From positions 29,308-93,307 of the forward strand of contig CAJOIQ010000008.1 of NCBI GenBank assembly GCA_905234795.1: a stretch of 64,000 nt of DNA, in the 5' to 3' direction. The stretch's first letter is position 1; every line of letters begins with the position of its first letter. Under the pieces are notes generated by a model, which had not been told where the DNA came from, ran no database searches, and saw nothing but the letters and a program-made list of their open reading frames with translations. Origin of the DNA: an uncultured Bacteroidales bacterium. Lineage in GTDB: Bacteria; Bacteroidota; Bacteroidia; Bacteroidales; UBA932. Made by a program: the position numbers and the translations under genes. This document shows, piece by piece, positions 15,252 to 25,800 of the stretch.

Positions 15252-18200
15252 CTACTGCGCATCCTCCACCGTCCAGCCGGAAGGGATGCCGCTGGCGCCG
15301 GTGGGCCAGTCGTTCATTTGAGGCGATTTCACGAAGGTGCCGTTGGAGGAAACATTCATGAGCCATGAACTCACGCAAGACGAGGCACTAATATCCGTTG
15401 CCAAACATTCCAGATAGGAAAGATTACTGCAGCCGGAAAACATTCCGGCATAACTGGAGTCAGAGAGTTTGCTGGCAGGAAGAACAGGAGCCGTAGTAAG
15501 GCTGGTGCAATCTCCGAACATGATATAATAACAGTTGGAGCGTACGGTGGTAGCTGGTAATTCCGGTGCATCCGTAAGGTTGGTACAACCATAGAACATC
15601 CAGGCATAACAATACTCGGCCAAAGAAGTGGAAGACAATACCGGTGCTTTTGTAAGAGACGTACACCCCCTAAACATATCGGCATAGCAGGCTGTGGCCA
15701 TGTCAGTTGCAGGGAGTTCCGGCGCTTCTGTTAGAGAAGTACAGTCATAGAACATACTCATGTAACATCTGGACTCAAGGTTCATGGCTGGGAGGACAGG
15801 CGTTGAAGTAAGTGAAGAGCACCCCATAAACAATCGATTATAACAATAGGGGGTCAAGATCGTCGCCGGCAATTCAGGTGCCGATGTCAGGAGTCCGCAC
15901 TGATAGAAAAGGGAATAGAAACAATACTTCGATGGTATTTCCAAGAGAGCCTCGTCCTTGTTAATCAACGACATGATATCTCCGGAGATGGAAAACTTAT
16001 CCCCCGTTGCAACAAAATTGCAGTAATGGCTTTCGTCCGATCCAATTCCATTAGGGTTGTCACCACAAATATACACGGGGACATCTTTTGTCAAGGTAAT
16101 CTCACTGAAATCCCAAATAGACCAGTTAGTTTTATCGATTGAGTAATACAATACAGGCGTTTTTGAATGTGTGGACAATGAGATAGAAGTAGTCCCCTCC
16201 GAAGTAAATGTCAAATATCTGGAAGCACTTATACTCTCGGCACCATCATCCAGCACGACCCATCCGCCAGGAATGGCATCTGTACCACGACTCCATCCTG
16301 TCATTTCTGGTGCCTTTACAAAGATTCCCAGGGATGATACATTTGTCGTCCAGTTTAATGTACAATATGTAGCACTGATATCCGTGGCCAAGCACTTAAT
16401 ATAGGAAAGACTGGTGCAGCCATATAACATATGGTAATAACTGTAGTCGGCCAATATGGGAGCAGGCAATTCCGGTGCACTCGTCAGTGACGTACATCCA
16501 AAAAACATATGCCCATAGCAATAAGGTGCTAAAGATGTAGCCGGCAACACTTCTGGAACCGACGTCAGACCAGAACAGTAAACAAACATTGATTCGTAGC
16601 AATGTTCTGTCAAAACCATTGCAGGAAGCGAAGGCGCAGAAGTAAGAATGTCGCAATTGCCGAAGAGCTGGAAGAAGCAATAATTGTTAGGAATTATTGT
16701 TACGTCTTCTGTTCCGTTAATCAAGGACATAACACTGCCGGAAACAGCAAACTTATCCCCTTCAGCTTTGAAATTATGGAAGTTAGAGCCTCCATAACTG
16801 AATCCATCCGGATTATTCCCATAGATATACAGAGGAGAGCCGTTCGTAAATGTAAGCCGGCTGTAATTCCACTTTGTCCAGTTCTTGGCGTCGGTGGAAT
16901 AGTACAAAACCGGCGCGTAATCAGGATTATAGGATAAATAGATGGTGGTAGTCCCCTCCGAAGTGAAAGTAAGGTACTTGCTGACTGGAAGAACCTCTGG
17001 AATCGCCTGAATCCTATCGGCATAGGCACTCCAGTACTGGGCGGTCTTGTAAGCCTCCACGGATTCGGCAGGGACGTAGAATGGGCCGTCGCCCTGTAAA
17101 TCGGCAAACGTATCTTCCTTGATAACGGGCGGCGTAACGGGCAGGAAAGTGATGTTGTAAAGCCCGCCATAATCCTTTCCAGCTTGGCCGAAGGCCCTGC
17201 TGCCGATGGACTCCACCTCTTCCGGAACCGTGAGGCTGATGAGGCCGTACATAGCATAGAAAGCCTCGTCCCTGATCTCCTTCAAATGGGCAGGCAAGCC
17301 AAGGGTGTCTATCTGTGACTGCCCAAATGCCTGTCTGCCGATATAGGTGGCCGATTCAGGCAGAATGAGCCTGCCAATCTGACTGAAACCATTGTATAAG
17401 GCATAATTCCCCACCCCGGTGATAGGGTCCGTTACCACATAGCTGGTAAGGCCTTCCGGAGCGATGGCCCTAAGTTCGCCATCGATGATGACGCAGCGAT
17501 GGTCCTCACTTGTCTGGGGGCCGTAAAATGCTTCCAGATGATACAGGCTGGGGAAACCGTATTCGGTATCCTTCAACCCCTCCGGAAGCGTAATGCTCCT
17601 GTAATGGCATTGCTCGAAAACGCCCCGCTCCACTTTTGTCACGCCCTCCGGAATCACAAAGTCCAGATCCTCGTTCATACGGGCAACGGCCGACAGCGTT
17701 CCGCCGATAACCAGCGAAAGATGGTCCTGAGAGGCTCCCTTGCCATAAAACGCCTCCAGTGTTCTCTCGCTGCCATTCTGGTTAAAAGCGCCCTCCCCCA
17801 CCTCCTCAACGGATGAAGGGAGCGTAACCGTTACCAGCCGAGACTGATAGAAAGCCGATTCCGGAATCCTCGTCACCGGGCCGTCAAAAGCGATGACACC
17901 CTTCCCGTCCTCATTGGTATTGGATACGATGCGGGCGCCGAAACCATCCTTTACAGTGGGATTGACCACCACTCCGTCCACGGAAGTATACCAGATTTCA
18001 CTGTTGGGCTGTGAAGGGTCCTTCATCTCCAGATTAAACGGTATACGGCTGTAGCCCGTACCGTCTTTGTCGTCCTCGGCATAAGCTATCACGTAGTACG
18101 TTCCATAGCCCACCTCACCCAGCGGCAGCGTGAACGTCTTTCTATCCTCGTTCAGGGTGCCGACATAGCGTTTTTCCCGCTTCAGGGCCTTGCGCTCGTT

Positions 18201-18689
18201 GCTGGTGCCCCACATAAAGCCCACTTCCTCAATAGAACGGCCTCCGTTATCCTCGATTGTGGCCACCAGGAAATTGTCACGGACAGTCACATCGGAAATG
18301 GAGGCCACGGAGGTCTCTGGCGTCTGCTGAGTGATGGTGGAAGAATACATCTTGCTGTAGCCGTTGCCAATAAAAGCCCGCAGGAAATACGTGTTGTTGG
18401 ACTTGAGGTCCGTCACGCCAAGGGAAAAACTGATCCCGGTCACCTGAGGCGTCAGTGTCTTATAGGTCTTTCCGGCCTCAAAAAGCGTCTCTGATATCTC
18501 TACACCATAGGCCGTAATGTCGGTCATGTTTTTGCCGAAGCTACCGTTCACCAGCATGGACACACGCGTGACGGAGGTTTCGTCCACCGACAACGCGGGA
18601 GCGTCCGGAAGGTTAGACGGAGCGTCGGGGTCCTGGACACAGGACACGGCCGTCAAAGCCATCAGGAGATAAGTGTAGAGACGCTTCAT
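15252..18689 (-). CDS. Large modular surface lipoprotein: FN3-like, BspA-type LRR and two CYxxMF-repeat modules
   Basis: A 1145-residue protein. The signal MKRLYTYLLMALTAVSC ends in a lipobox Cys at residue 17. Residues about 20-225 form a beta-rich module nearly identical to the start of two neighbours (SVTRVSMLVNGSFGKNMTD, VEEVGFMWGTS-like segment). Residues about 235-560 are BspA-type LRRs (ITLPEGLK, LTVPEEVESIGSRAF) ending in YVPAESVEAYKTAQYW. Two modules follow, each a beta domain starting KYLTFTSEGTT and then 26-residue repeats of pattern CYxxMFxGCTSLTxAPxLPA (4 and 7 copies). Each is closed by a CLATDISA cap and an IPxGW ending. Likely surface adhesion or recognition; ligand unknown. 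Last gene of the long operon. Confidence 0.8.
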   Translation of the reverse strand: MKRLYTYLLMALTAVSCVQDPDAPSNLPDAPALSVDETSVTRVSMLVNGSFGKNMTDITAYGVEISETLFEAGKTYKTLTPQVTGISFSLGVTDLKSNNTYFLRAFIGNGYSKMYSSTITQQTPETSVASISDVTVRDNFLVATIEDNGGRSIEEVGFMWGTSNERKALKREKRYVGTLNEDRKTFTLPLGEVGYGTYYVIAYAEDDKDGTGYSRIPFNLEMKDPSQPNSEIWYTSVDGVVVNPTVKDGFGARIVSNTNEDGKGVIAFDGPVTRIPESAFYQSRLVTVTLPSSVEEVGEGAFNQNGSERTLEAFYGKGASQDHLSLVIGGTLSAVARMNEDLDFVIPEGVTKVERGVFEQCHYRSITLPEGLKDTEYGFPSLYHLEAFYGPQTSEDHRCVIIDGELRAIAPEGLTSYVVTDPITGVGNYALYNGFSQIGRLILPESATYIGRQAFGQSQIDTLGLPAHLKEIRDEAFYAMYGLISLTVPEEVESIGSRAFGQAGKDYGGLYNITFLPVTPPVIKEDTFADLQGDGPFYVPAESVEAYKTAQYWSAYADRIQAIPEVLPVSKYLTFTSEGTTTIYLSYNPDYAPVLYYSTDAKNWTKWNYSRLTFTNGSPLYIYGNNPDGFSYGGSNFHNFKAEGDKFAVSGSVMSLINGTEDVTIIPNNYCFFQLFGNCDILTSAPSLPAMVLTEHCYESMFVYCSGLTSVPEVLPATSLAPYCYGHMFFGCTSLTSAPELPAPILADYSYYHMLYGCTSLSYIKCLATDISATYCTLNWTTNVSSLGIFVKAPEMTGWSRGTDAIPGGWVVLDDGAESISASRYLTFTSEGTTSISLSTHSKTPVLYYSIDKTNWSIWDFSEITLTKDVPVYICGDNPNGIGSDESHYCNFVATGDKFSISGDIMSLINKDEALLEIPSKYCFYSLFYQCGLLTSAPELPATILTPYCYNRLFMGCSSLTSTPVLPAMNLESRCYMSMFYDCTSLTEAPELPATDMATACYADMFRGCTSLTKAPVLSSTSLAEYCYAWMFYGCTNLTDAPELPATTVRSNCYYIMFGDCTSLTTAPVLPASKLSDSSYAGMFSGCSNLSYLECLATDISASSCVSSWLMNVSSNGTFVKSPQMNDWPTGASGIPSGWTVEDAQ
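15410..15930 (-). repeat. 78-bp tandem repeats coding the CYxxMF units (7 copies)
   Basis: Seven tandem 78-base units code 26-residue repeats at the C-terminus of the lipoprotein. A further block of four units lies at about 16400-16684 in the same gene. Confidence 0.75.
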
Positions 18690-18691
18690 GA

Positions 18692-19804
18692 TTAATTAAC
18701 TTTGCGGAAAACCAGATCGTCAATGCCGAAGAGCGCACTGGTAGCAGTGTTGTTATCCTGCCTGATAAAACTGAACTGAGCCAGATCCTCCTTGTAACCG
18801 GACAGATCCTCCTCATTCATGTGATACCATTCATAACCCTCGCCCAGCTGGAGGGTTGTGGGGTCCAGATTTCCAGCCGCCCACGAATGGGAGACCATAT
18901 TGCCTTCCTGGTCATAGGAGACATCGGTATAGGCCTGCTGGGCCGACTCAATATCGTATGTGATGACTCCATCGGCATAAGAATAACGGCCCAGATAATG
19001 CTGTCCCCATGCAATGATGTACAGATCCAGATGTTCACCGTCGAACAAGGCCACGAAGGCCGTGGAACCGGGCTCATTTTCATGGCGCAGCGCGTCCCAG
19101 CGGCCGTCCAGGCTGCCGTATTCTTCCTCTCCCAGTGCCAGTTCCAGAGGGATACGGCTGTAACCCGTGCCGTCCCGGTCGTCCTCGGCATAGGCCAGGA
19201 CGTAATACGTCCCCTGCCCTACCTCGGCAAGCGGCAGCGTGAACGTCTTCCCGTCCTCGCTCAGGGTGCCCGGGTAGCGTTTCTCCCGCTTGATGTCCTT
19301 GCGCTGGGAACTGGTGCCCCACATGAATCCCACTTCCTCCACGGTACGGCCGCCGTTGTCCTCGATGGTGGCCACCAGGTAGTGGTTGTCCCTTACCGTT
19401 ACGTCGGACAAGGACGCCACGGAGGTTTCCGGCGTCTGCTGCGTAATGACAGAGGAGTACATCTTGCTGTAGCCGTTGGAAATGAACGTGCGCAGGAAGT
19501 ACGTACTGTTGGTCTTGAGGTCCGTCACGCCCAGGGAGAAGCCGTTATTACCTACTTCCTGGGGAATCAGGGTCTTATAAGTTCCGCCAGTCTCGAACAG
19601 GGTCTCCGATATCTCTACGCCATAGGACGTGACATCGGTCATATTCTTGCCGAAGCTGCCGTCCACCACCATCGACACGCGCGTGACAGAAGTCTCGTCC
19701 ACCGACAACTTGGGAGCGTCCGGCAGATTGGTGGGGCATTCGCGGTCCTGGATGCAGGACGCGGCCGCCAGGGCGAATAATAATATAGAGTAGAAACGTT
19801 TCAT
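18692..19804 (-). CDS. Lipoprotein with FN3-like N-terminal module and unknown C-terminal domain
   Basis: A 370-residue lipoprotein (MKRFYSILLFALAAASC, lipobox ending at residue 17). Residues about 20-225 are a close paralogue of the start of the genes at 15252 and 26904, sharing stretches such as LSVDETSVTRVSMVVDGSF and ATIEDNGGRTVEEVGFMWGT. Here the module is followed not by LRRs but by about 140 residues (EEYGSLDGRWDALRHENEP, then WGQHYLGRYSYADGVITYDI), which resemble small lipocalin-like beta-barrel domains of Bacteroidetes; this comparison is tentative. It is packed between two large LRR lipoproteins with gaps of 2 and 13 bases. Function unknown. Confidence 0.72.
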   Translation of the reverse strand: MKRFYSILLFALAAASCIQDRECPTNLPDAPKLSVDETSVTRVSMVVDGSFGKNMTDVTSYGVEISETLFETGGTYKTLIPQEVGNNGFSLGVTDLKTNSTYFLRTFISNGYSKMYSSVITQQTPETSVASLSDVTVRDNHYLVATIEDNGGRTVEEVGFMWGTSSQRKDIKREKRYPGTLSEDGKTFTLPLAEVGQGTYYVLAYAEDDRDGTGYSRIPLELALGEEEYGSLDGRWDALRHENEPGSTAFVALFDGEHLDLYIIAWGQHYLGRYSYADGVITYDIESAQQAYTDVSYDQEGNMVSHSWAAGNLDPTTLQLGEGYEWYHMNEEDLSGYKEDLAQFSFIRQDNNTATSALFGIDDLVFRKVN

Positions 19805-19817
19805 AGCTACTTATACT

Positions 19818-22800
19818 TTAATTGGAGACGCTAATCAGTGTGGCATCTTTCAGTTGAACCGTATTATTATATGTTGTCCGTTTCCCCAAAACCGTTATAA
19901 CGCTATTCTCCGAGATACCAAAACCATCCCAACCGCCAACGGTATCCTTCGGGTATAGCCCATTCAGATTATAAAGTCCGTAAACGTACAGTTGGGAATC
20001 GGATGAATTATCGGTCAGGTATAGATTGCCATAGTTAGTGTTGGCAATTTGTGAAACCGTGGCCGTTACCTTATAGAACATATCATCGGCTCCATCCAAT
20101 ACTTCTTGAACAGAAGCGTCCGTGTAAGGGGCATCAGCTTCGTAAAGATTGGCTATCAATAAATTATGAAGACCGTTGTTGGATTGTTCAGCCTCGTTAC
20201 GGAACAGCCAGAATCCCTCCACTTCAACAAATTGGCCATTATAGTTGAAATACTGTGAATCGGGCCAATACAGGTACATATGAGGATACTGGATGGTCAA
20301 GGACGCATTGGTGGCATTCTCTTCCATAGCCAACAGATAATTAAAGGTATACACGCTGTTGCTACGCTGGAATACCGTGCCGGAAACCCGTACCGGGGTC
20401 ACCTTGTCATACTGGCCGATTTCGGGCGAGTAGGCCACTTCCGGCAGATTATTGTCGGAAGAAAGAATCTCCACCGTCTTGATATTGTTGATTTCGGCTA
20501 CACCCATGAAGGTAATCTTGCTGGCTGAAATGGTAACCCGGTCACCCGCATTTACGCCGAAAGGCATATCGTCCCCGTAATAGACGTTGATGAAGTTCTC
20601 GGCAGCGTCGTCTCCCACCACAAAACTGCGGCTGCCCACGGCATAGACCAGAGCATCGGAGAGCGTCAGGGACCATCCGTCGGGAAGGTCGTATACTTCG
20701 GCAACAGATACGGGGCCATCATCTTTCACTGTCCAACCTTCGGGAATTCCGCTGGCACCTGTGGGCCACTGGACGTTGGGTGCCTTGACAAAGGTGCCCT
20801 GGGAAGAAACATTGCCCAACCAGTTGTACAGGCAGTCGGAAGCAGTGATATCCGTGGCCAGGCATTTAACAGAACTAAGGTTGGTGCAACCGTTGAACAT
20901 CTGTCCGTAGCATCCGGGGCTCAAGGTAACAGCAGGCAGTTCCGGAGCGGTCGTCAACTCCGTACAGCCACTGAACATATCCCAGTAGCATTGGTGGCTT
21001 AACGTGGTTGCCGGCAATGCGGGTGCCTGTGTCAGAGACGTGCAGCTGCTGAACATCATATTATAACAGCCATCAGCCAACTCCGTAGCAGGCAGTTCCG
21101 GGGCCGACGTCAAGCTATAACAATAGGCAAACATCAACTGGTAGCAATGATAAGCCAATTCAGTGGCGGGAAGAGCCGGTGCCGACGTCAAACCAGATGC
21201 CGAGAACATATTGTCATAGCAATAGTCTGCCATTATAGTTGCCGGCAATTCCGGGGCAACGGTCAAAGATGTGCATCCGGAAAACATAAACGTATAGCAG
21301 GACTCACTTAGCACAGTGGCCGGCAATGAAGGGGCTGATGTCAATCCGGAACAGTTACTGAACATCTCAGAATAACACTCGGATGCAAGAACGGTTGCCG
21401 GAAGGGCAGGTGCTGTTTCAAGGGCCGTGCAATCCTCAAACATTTGCGCGTAACACACATTGGTCATTGTCATTGCCGGCAATTCAGGGGCCTCGGTCAA
21501 ACTGGAACAGCCGCGGAACATGGCAGTATAACAATTTGTCGCCAGGGTTTCGGCAGGCAGCTCGGGGGCGGACACCAGTCCGGAGCACCCGTAAAACATA
21601 CCAAAATAGCACTTGTCCGTGAGGGTTGTCGCCGGGAGTGAAGGCCCGGACGTGAGCCCAGCGCATTCTCTGAAAAGTTCCCCGAAACAATTTGTACTGG
21701 GAATGACCAGAAGGTCTGTTTCCCTGTCCAGGAGGGACATGATGTCTCCGGAAACGGAGAAAGAGTCCCCTCCAGTTTTGAACTGGCTGTATATTTCCGT
21801 TCCTATACTGAATCCATCCGGATTGTCACCGCAAATGTACAGCGGAGCGGTGTCCGTAAAGGAGAGTTCGCTATAGTCCCACAGTGTCCAGATTTGGGCA
21901 TCGGTAGAATAATACAGTACAGGCGCGTTGTCACCTTCGTTCAATAAGAAGACCGTGCTGGTGCCCGTAGAGGAGAAGGTCAGGTACTTGCTGGCCGAAA
22001 TAGGCGTATTGTCCACATCGGCACTGGCCACCCGGCGCCAGATGGAACGCTTGAGCTCCACGGACGCGGTGCGCTCGCGCGTGGCCACCACGGCGTCGTC
22101 CTTGTCATAGAAAGTCATGGTGTAGCCGGCCGACAAGGTAGCCGGGAGGGATACAATGTAGTACCATTTCCCCACCTCAAAACCGTTGGCGTTTGGAGCA
22201 TCCAACCGGAGTTCGGTGGCATAGGTATCATATCCTGTCACCTGCGGTTTTCCGTTGTCGTCAAATGCGGCCATAACCGTACCCGCCAGTTTTTCTCCAT
22301 CATTACCCTTGAAGGTAACATACTGGATTCCAGGGTTTTCCACAGAGAATTTGACACCGCCGCAAAGGTTATAGAAAGACAGGGTATAATCCGTACTCCG
22401 GGCCATGGAAATGAACAGGTCTTTGGCAAAGGTGCCGGCCATGCCGGTCTGTGTGGAAGGTAGCGAGACCATTGCCTCCGTGCCGTCATACCGGTTTCCT
22501 ACATCATATGGATAAATGGCCAGGAAATAGTCCGTTCCGTTGGGGATATGGCTATCCAGCGTACCGGAGAAAGTGGTGGTCTCCGTGGTGTCTTTGCTGT
22601 CCGACGTGAGCTGGATTGACCCCAAATCTCCAAAGAACAGGTTAATGGCATCGTTGGGTGTCCAATATACAGAGCCGTCTTCCATGAGGGTTGTTTTGCT
22701 GGAAGGGGCGTCTCCATAGACTGCACGGAAGGTAACCCGTTCCGGCACAACTTCCTCACTCCGGATGCAGGAAAGCGCACCGCCGCAAACGGCAATGGCC

Positions 22801-22823
22801 AGAATGATTAATTTGCTTCTCAT
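19818..22823 (-). CDS. Fimbrillin-like surface lipoprotein with eleven CYxxMF repeats and OB-like C-terminal domains
   Basis: A 1001-residue lipoprotein whose signal ends near CGGALSC. Residues about 30-265 follow the fimbrillin-like pattern (SSKTTLMEDGSVYWTPNDAI, then YFLAIYPYD). Next come the KYLTFSSTGTSTVFL beta domain and eleven 26-residue CYxxMF repeats, closed by CLATDITASDC and IPEGWTV. The last 300 residues (VYDLPDGWSLTLSDALVYAV, AGDRVTISASKITFMG, VRVSGTVFQRSN) look like two or three tandem OB-fold-like domains seen in Bacteroidetes surface proteins. The protein is probably a surface binding protein. It shares modules with the next gene, implying duplication and shuffling within the operon. 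Confidence 0.75.
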   Translation of the reverse strand: MRSKLIILAIAVCGGALSCIRSEEVVPERVTFRAVYGDAPSSKTTLMEDGSVYWTPNDAINLFFGDLGSIQLTSDSKDTTETTTFSGTLDSHIPNGTDYFLAIYPYDVGNRYDGTEAMVSLPSTQTGMAGTFAKDLFISMARSTDYTLSFYNLCGGVKFSVENPGIQYVTFKGNDGEKLAGTVMAAFDDNGKPQVTGYDTYATELRLDAPNANGFEVGKWYYIVSLPATLSAGYTMTFYDKDDAVVATRERTASVELKRSIWRRVASADVDNTPISASKYLTFSSTGTSTVFLLNEGDNAPVLYYSTDAQIWTLWDYSELSFTDTAPLYICGDNPDGFSIGTEIYSQFKTGGDSFSVSGDIMSLLDRETDLLVIPSTNCFGELFRECAGLTSGPSLPATTLTDKCYFGMFYGCSGLVSAPELPAETLATNCYTAMFRGCSSLTEAPELPAMTMTNVCYAQMFEDCTALETAPALPATVLASECYSEMFSNCSGLTSAPSLPATVLSESCYTFMFSGCTSLTVAPELPATIMADYCYDNMFSASGLTSAPALPATELAYHCYQLMFAYCYSLTSAPELPATELADGCYNMMFSSCTSLTQAPALPATTLSHQCYWDMFSGCTELTTAPELPAVTLSPGCYGQMFNGCTNLSSVKCLATDITASDCLYNWLGNVSSQGTFVKAPNVQWPTGASGIPEGWTVKDDGPVSVAEVYDLPDGWSLTLSDALVYAVGSRSFVVGDDAAENFINVYYGDDMPFGVNAGDRVTISASKITFMGVAEINNIKTVEILSSDNNLPEVAYSPEIGQYDKVTPVRVSGTVFQRSNSVYTFNYLLAMEENATNASLTIQYPHMYLYWPDSQYFNYNGQFVEVEGFWLFRNEAEQSNNGLHNLLIANLYEADAPYTDASVQEVLDGADDMFYKVTATVSQIANTNYGNLYLTDNSSDSQLYVYGLYNLNGLYPKDTVGGWDGFGISENSVITVLGKRTTYNNTVQLKDATLISVSN
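20870..21692 (-). repeat. 78-bp tandem repeats coding the CYxxMF units (11 copies)
   Basis: Eleven tandem units of about 78 bases code the pattern CYxxMFxxCxxLTxAPxLPATxL. One unit lacks the second cysteine and is a residue shorter. The units are diverged at the DNA level, so this is a protein repeat and not a recent array. Confidence 0.8.
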
Positions 22824-22835
22824 AGGCCTTGTCTT

Positions 22836-25800
22836 TTAATCCATGTCTTCGTCACCGGTACCTTCGTTGCCGCCGCCGGGAACGTCTCCGTCGTTCATCA
22901 CCGTCCAGCCCTCCGGGATACCGTTGATACCTGTAGGCCACTGGGAATTGGCTGCCTTGACAAAGAGGCCGGTAGAAGAAACACTATTCATCCAACTCAG
23001 TGTGCACTCACTGGCACTGATATCCGTTGCCAGGCACTTTACATAACTCAGATTGCTACAGCCCGCGAACATAGCCGCATAGCAGCTAAACTCCAGTGTA
23101 GGGGCGGAAAGGATCGGAGCCGTCGTAAGGCTGGTGCAACGCTCGAACATATTGTAGTAACACGACCCCGCAAGGGTTGTGGCCGGTAATTCGGGAGCGG
23201 TTTCCAGAGCGGAGCATCCCCCGAACATACCCCAGTAGCAACTGGGGGCAAGCGTTGTTGCGGGAAGTTCAGGAGCAGTAGTGAGACTGGTACAGTTCAA
23301 GAACATGGTGTAATAGCACTGCTCGGCCAGCGTGGTCGCGGGAAGCGAAGGCGCCGTGACCAGAGAACTGCATTCCTGGAACATCCCGTAATAACAACGG
23401 TATTCCAGGTCCGTCACCGGGAGGCTCGGAGCTACAGTAAGGCCTGAACAACCATTAAACATATTGGCATAGCAGGAAGGGGCGAGCGTTGTTGCAGAAA
23501 GCTCCGGAGCCGCCGTGAGGCCCGTACAACCGTAGAACATATTGGCATAGCAGTTCTCGGCCAGGGTTTCGGCAGGAAGTGAAGGAGTCGATGTGAGACC
23601 AGAATTACTCTGGAACATGCCATAATAGCAGCCGGTGGTGAGGGTAGTTGCCGGAAGGTCCGGTCCGGAAACCAGGCTGCTGCCGCCAAAGAGGAAGGCA
23701 AAACAGTAGGGATTGGGAATCTCAGTCAGTTCATCATCCTTATCCAGCAGCGACATCACGTCTCCGGAAACAGAGCAATTGTCTCCATAAATGCCCAGGG
23801 TACTGTATGCAGAAACGTCGAAGCTGAACCCGCCGGGGTTGCTGCCGCAAAGGTAAAGCGGAGCATCGGCGGTAAAAGTGAGAGTGCTGTAATCCCACAG
23901 TTCCCAGGACACGGTGTCATAAGAGTAGTACAGAACGGGCTGGTCGGCGCCTCCGGAACTGCTCAGATACACCATCGAGGATCCCGTGGAGGAGAACGTA
24001 AGGTACTTGCTGGCCGAAATACCATTGGGTATGGCCTGGATGCGGCTGGCATATTTGCTCCAGTTCTCGGCCGACTTATAAACATCCACAGATTCGGCCG
24101 GAACATAAATCGGGCAATCGGACACCATCTCATCAAAGGTGTCGGACATAATAGCCGGAGGCGTTGTGGAAAGGAACGTTACATCCGACAATCCGGTGCC
24201 ACTGCCATCATACTTGTAACCAGCGGCTTGAAACACCGTGCTTCCTAAGGACTCGACCGAAGCCGGAACAGTAAGCCGAGTGAGATTATAGGCGGCGAAA
24301 AACGCCTCATCCCCAATAACCTTAAGCGACGAAGGCAATTGAATGGTCTCAATACCGGTAAGCCCAATGATACTATTTTCTATGGTTTCAACGGTTTCCG
24401 GAAGAATCAATTCCTTGAGGGTACTGTTATTCTGGTTATAAAACGCCCCACGTCCAATAACTTTCACAGGCTCGGCAAGCGTATATTTACTGGCACCCAG
24501 ATTGTAATGGGCAAAATAAACCAGTTTATCACCAAGGATCAGACAACGGTTATCTGCCGAGACATGACTTCCATAAAAAGCAGACAAACGTTGGGGACTA
24601 GAAAAACCGTTATAGGTATCATCCGTCTCTTCAAAACTGTCCGGGATGGTAATACTCCTATAGTAGCAAGAATAATCGAAAACAGAACCACCGAAAGACT
24701 TAACGCCATCAGGGACGATGAAATCCAATTCCTCAGACTTATGGGTAATACCAATCAGGCAGCCGTCCCAAACCAGGCAAGAATGATCTTCGGATGCACC
24801 TTTACCATAGAATGCTTTCATCGGAGTGCGTTCTCCGAAAACGCCATGGGGGGAAATATATGTCACCGACTCCGGAATGGTAATTTCCTCTAATGCGGTA
24901 TTCTCGAATGCGTAATGATCGATTTTGTCTAAGGAATCCGGCAATTTGACGGACACCAGGTTGCTGCAGGACAGGAAAGCTCCCCAATTAATACTGGTAA
25001 CGGTATTACTAATATACGTCACCGTTTCCAGTGTAGTGCAGTCACGGAACGCCGATGTGGCTATTTTGGTAATAGGTCCGTCAAACGAAATCACACCCTT
25101 CCCATTTTCATAGGTGTTTGAAACCAAAGTAGCCCCAAACTCATTGATGTACGTTTCGTTCAATGGCACCACATCCCCATCCGTAGAGGTATACCATATC
25201 TCATTATTGGGGAGACCATCAGTCTCAACCGTCCACCCTTCGGGGATACCACTGTTTCCGGTGGACCACTGCGCGTCAAACATCTTGACAAAGGTGCCGG
25301 TGGTAGCGACACCGTACACCCAGTCTGTAAGGCAGTCGGAAGCACTGAAATCTGTAGCAAGACACTTTATATAGGACAACTTGCCGCTGGAATAGAACAT
25401 GCCCCTGTAGCACTCTTCGGCAAGAGTGGCTGCAGAAAGGCTGGGGGCTGCTTCCAGAGAGCCGCAGTCATAGAACATATATGCATAGCAACCCTTGGCC
25501 AGTTGGGCAGCCGGAAGATCCGGCACCTCCGCAAGGCTGGAGCAATGGGCAAACATACTATGGTAGCAACTCTCTGCTAACGTGGTTGCAGGAAGAGCGG
25601 GAGCCTCCACCAAGTTGGAACAGGCACCGAACATACTCTTATAGCAGCCCTCCGTGAGCGTGGTAGCAGGCAGCGTTGGAGCCGAAATAAGTTTCTCGTT
25701 GGTTCCGAACAGATTATAGAAGCAATAGGGATTGGGAATCTCCAGAACGTCCGATTCCATATTGATGAGAGACATGATGTCTCCGCTTACAGAATACATA

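Noticed and set aside
20870-21692. Regular 78-base repeats as a possible CRISPR array
   Set aside because: They are diverged, have no spacers, and code regular 26-residue protein units in one frame.
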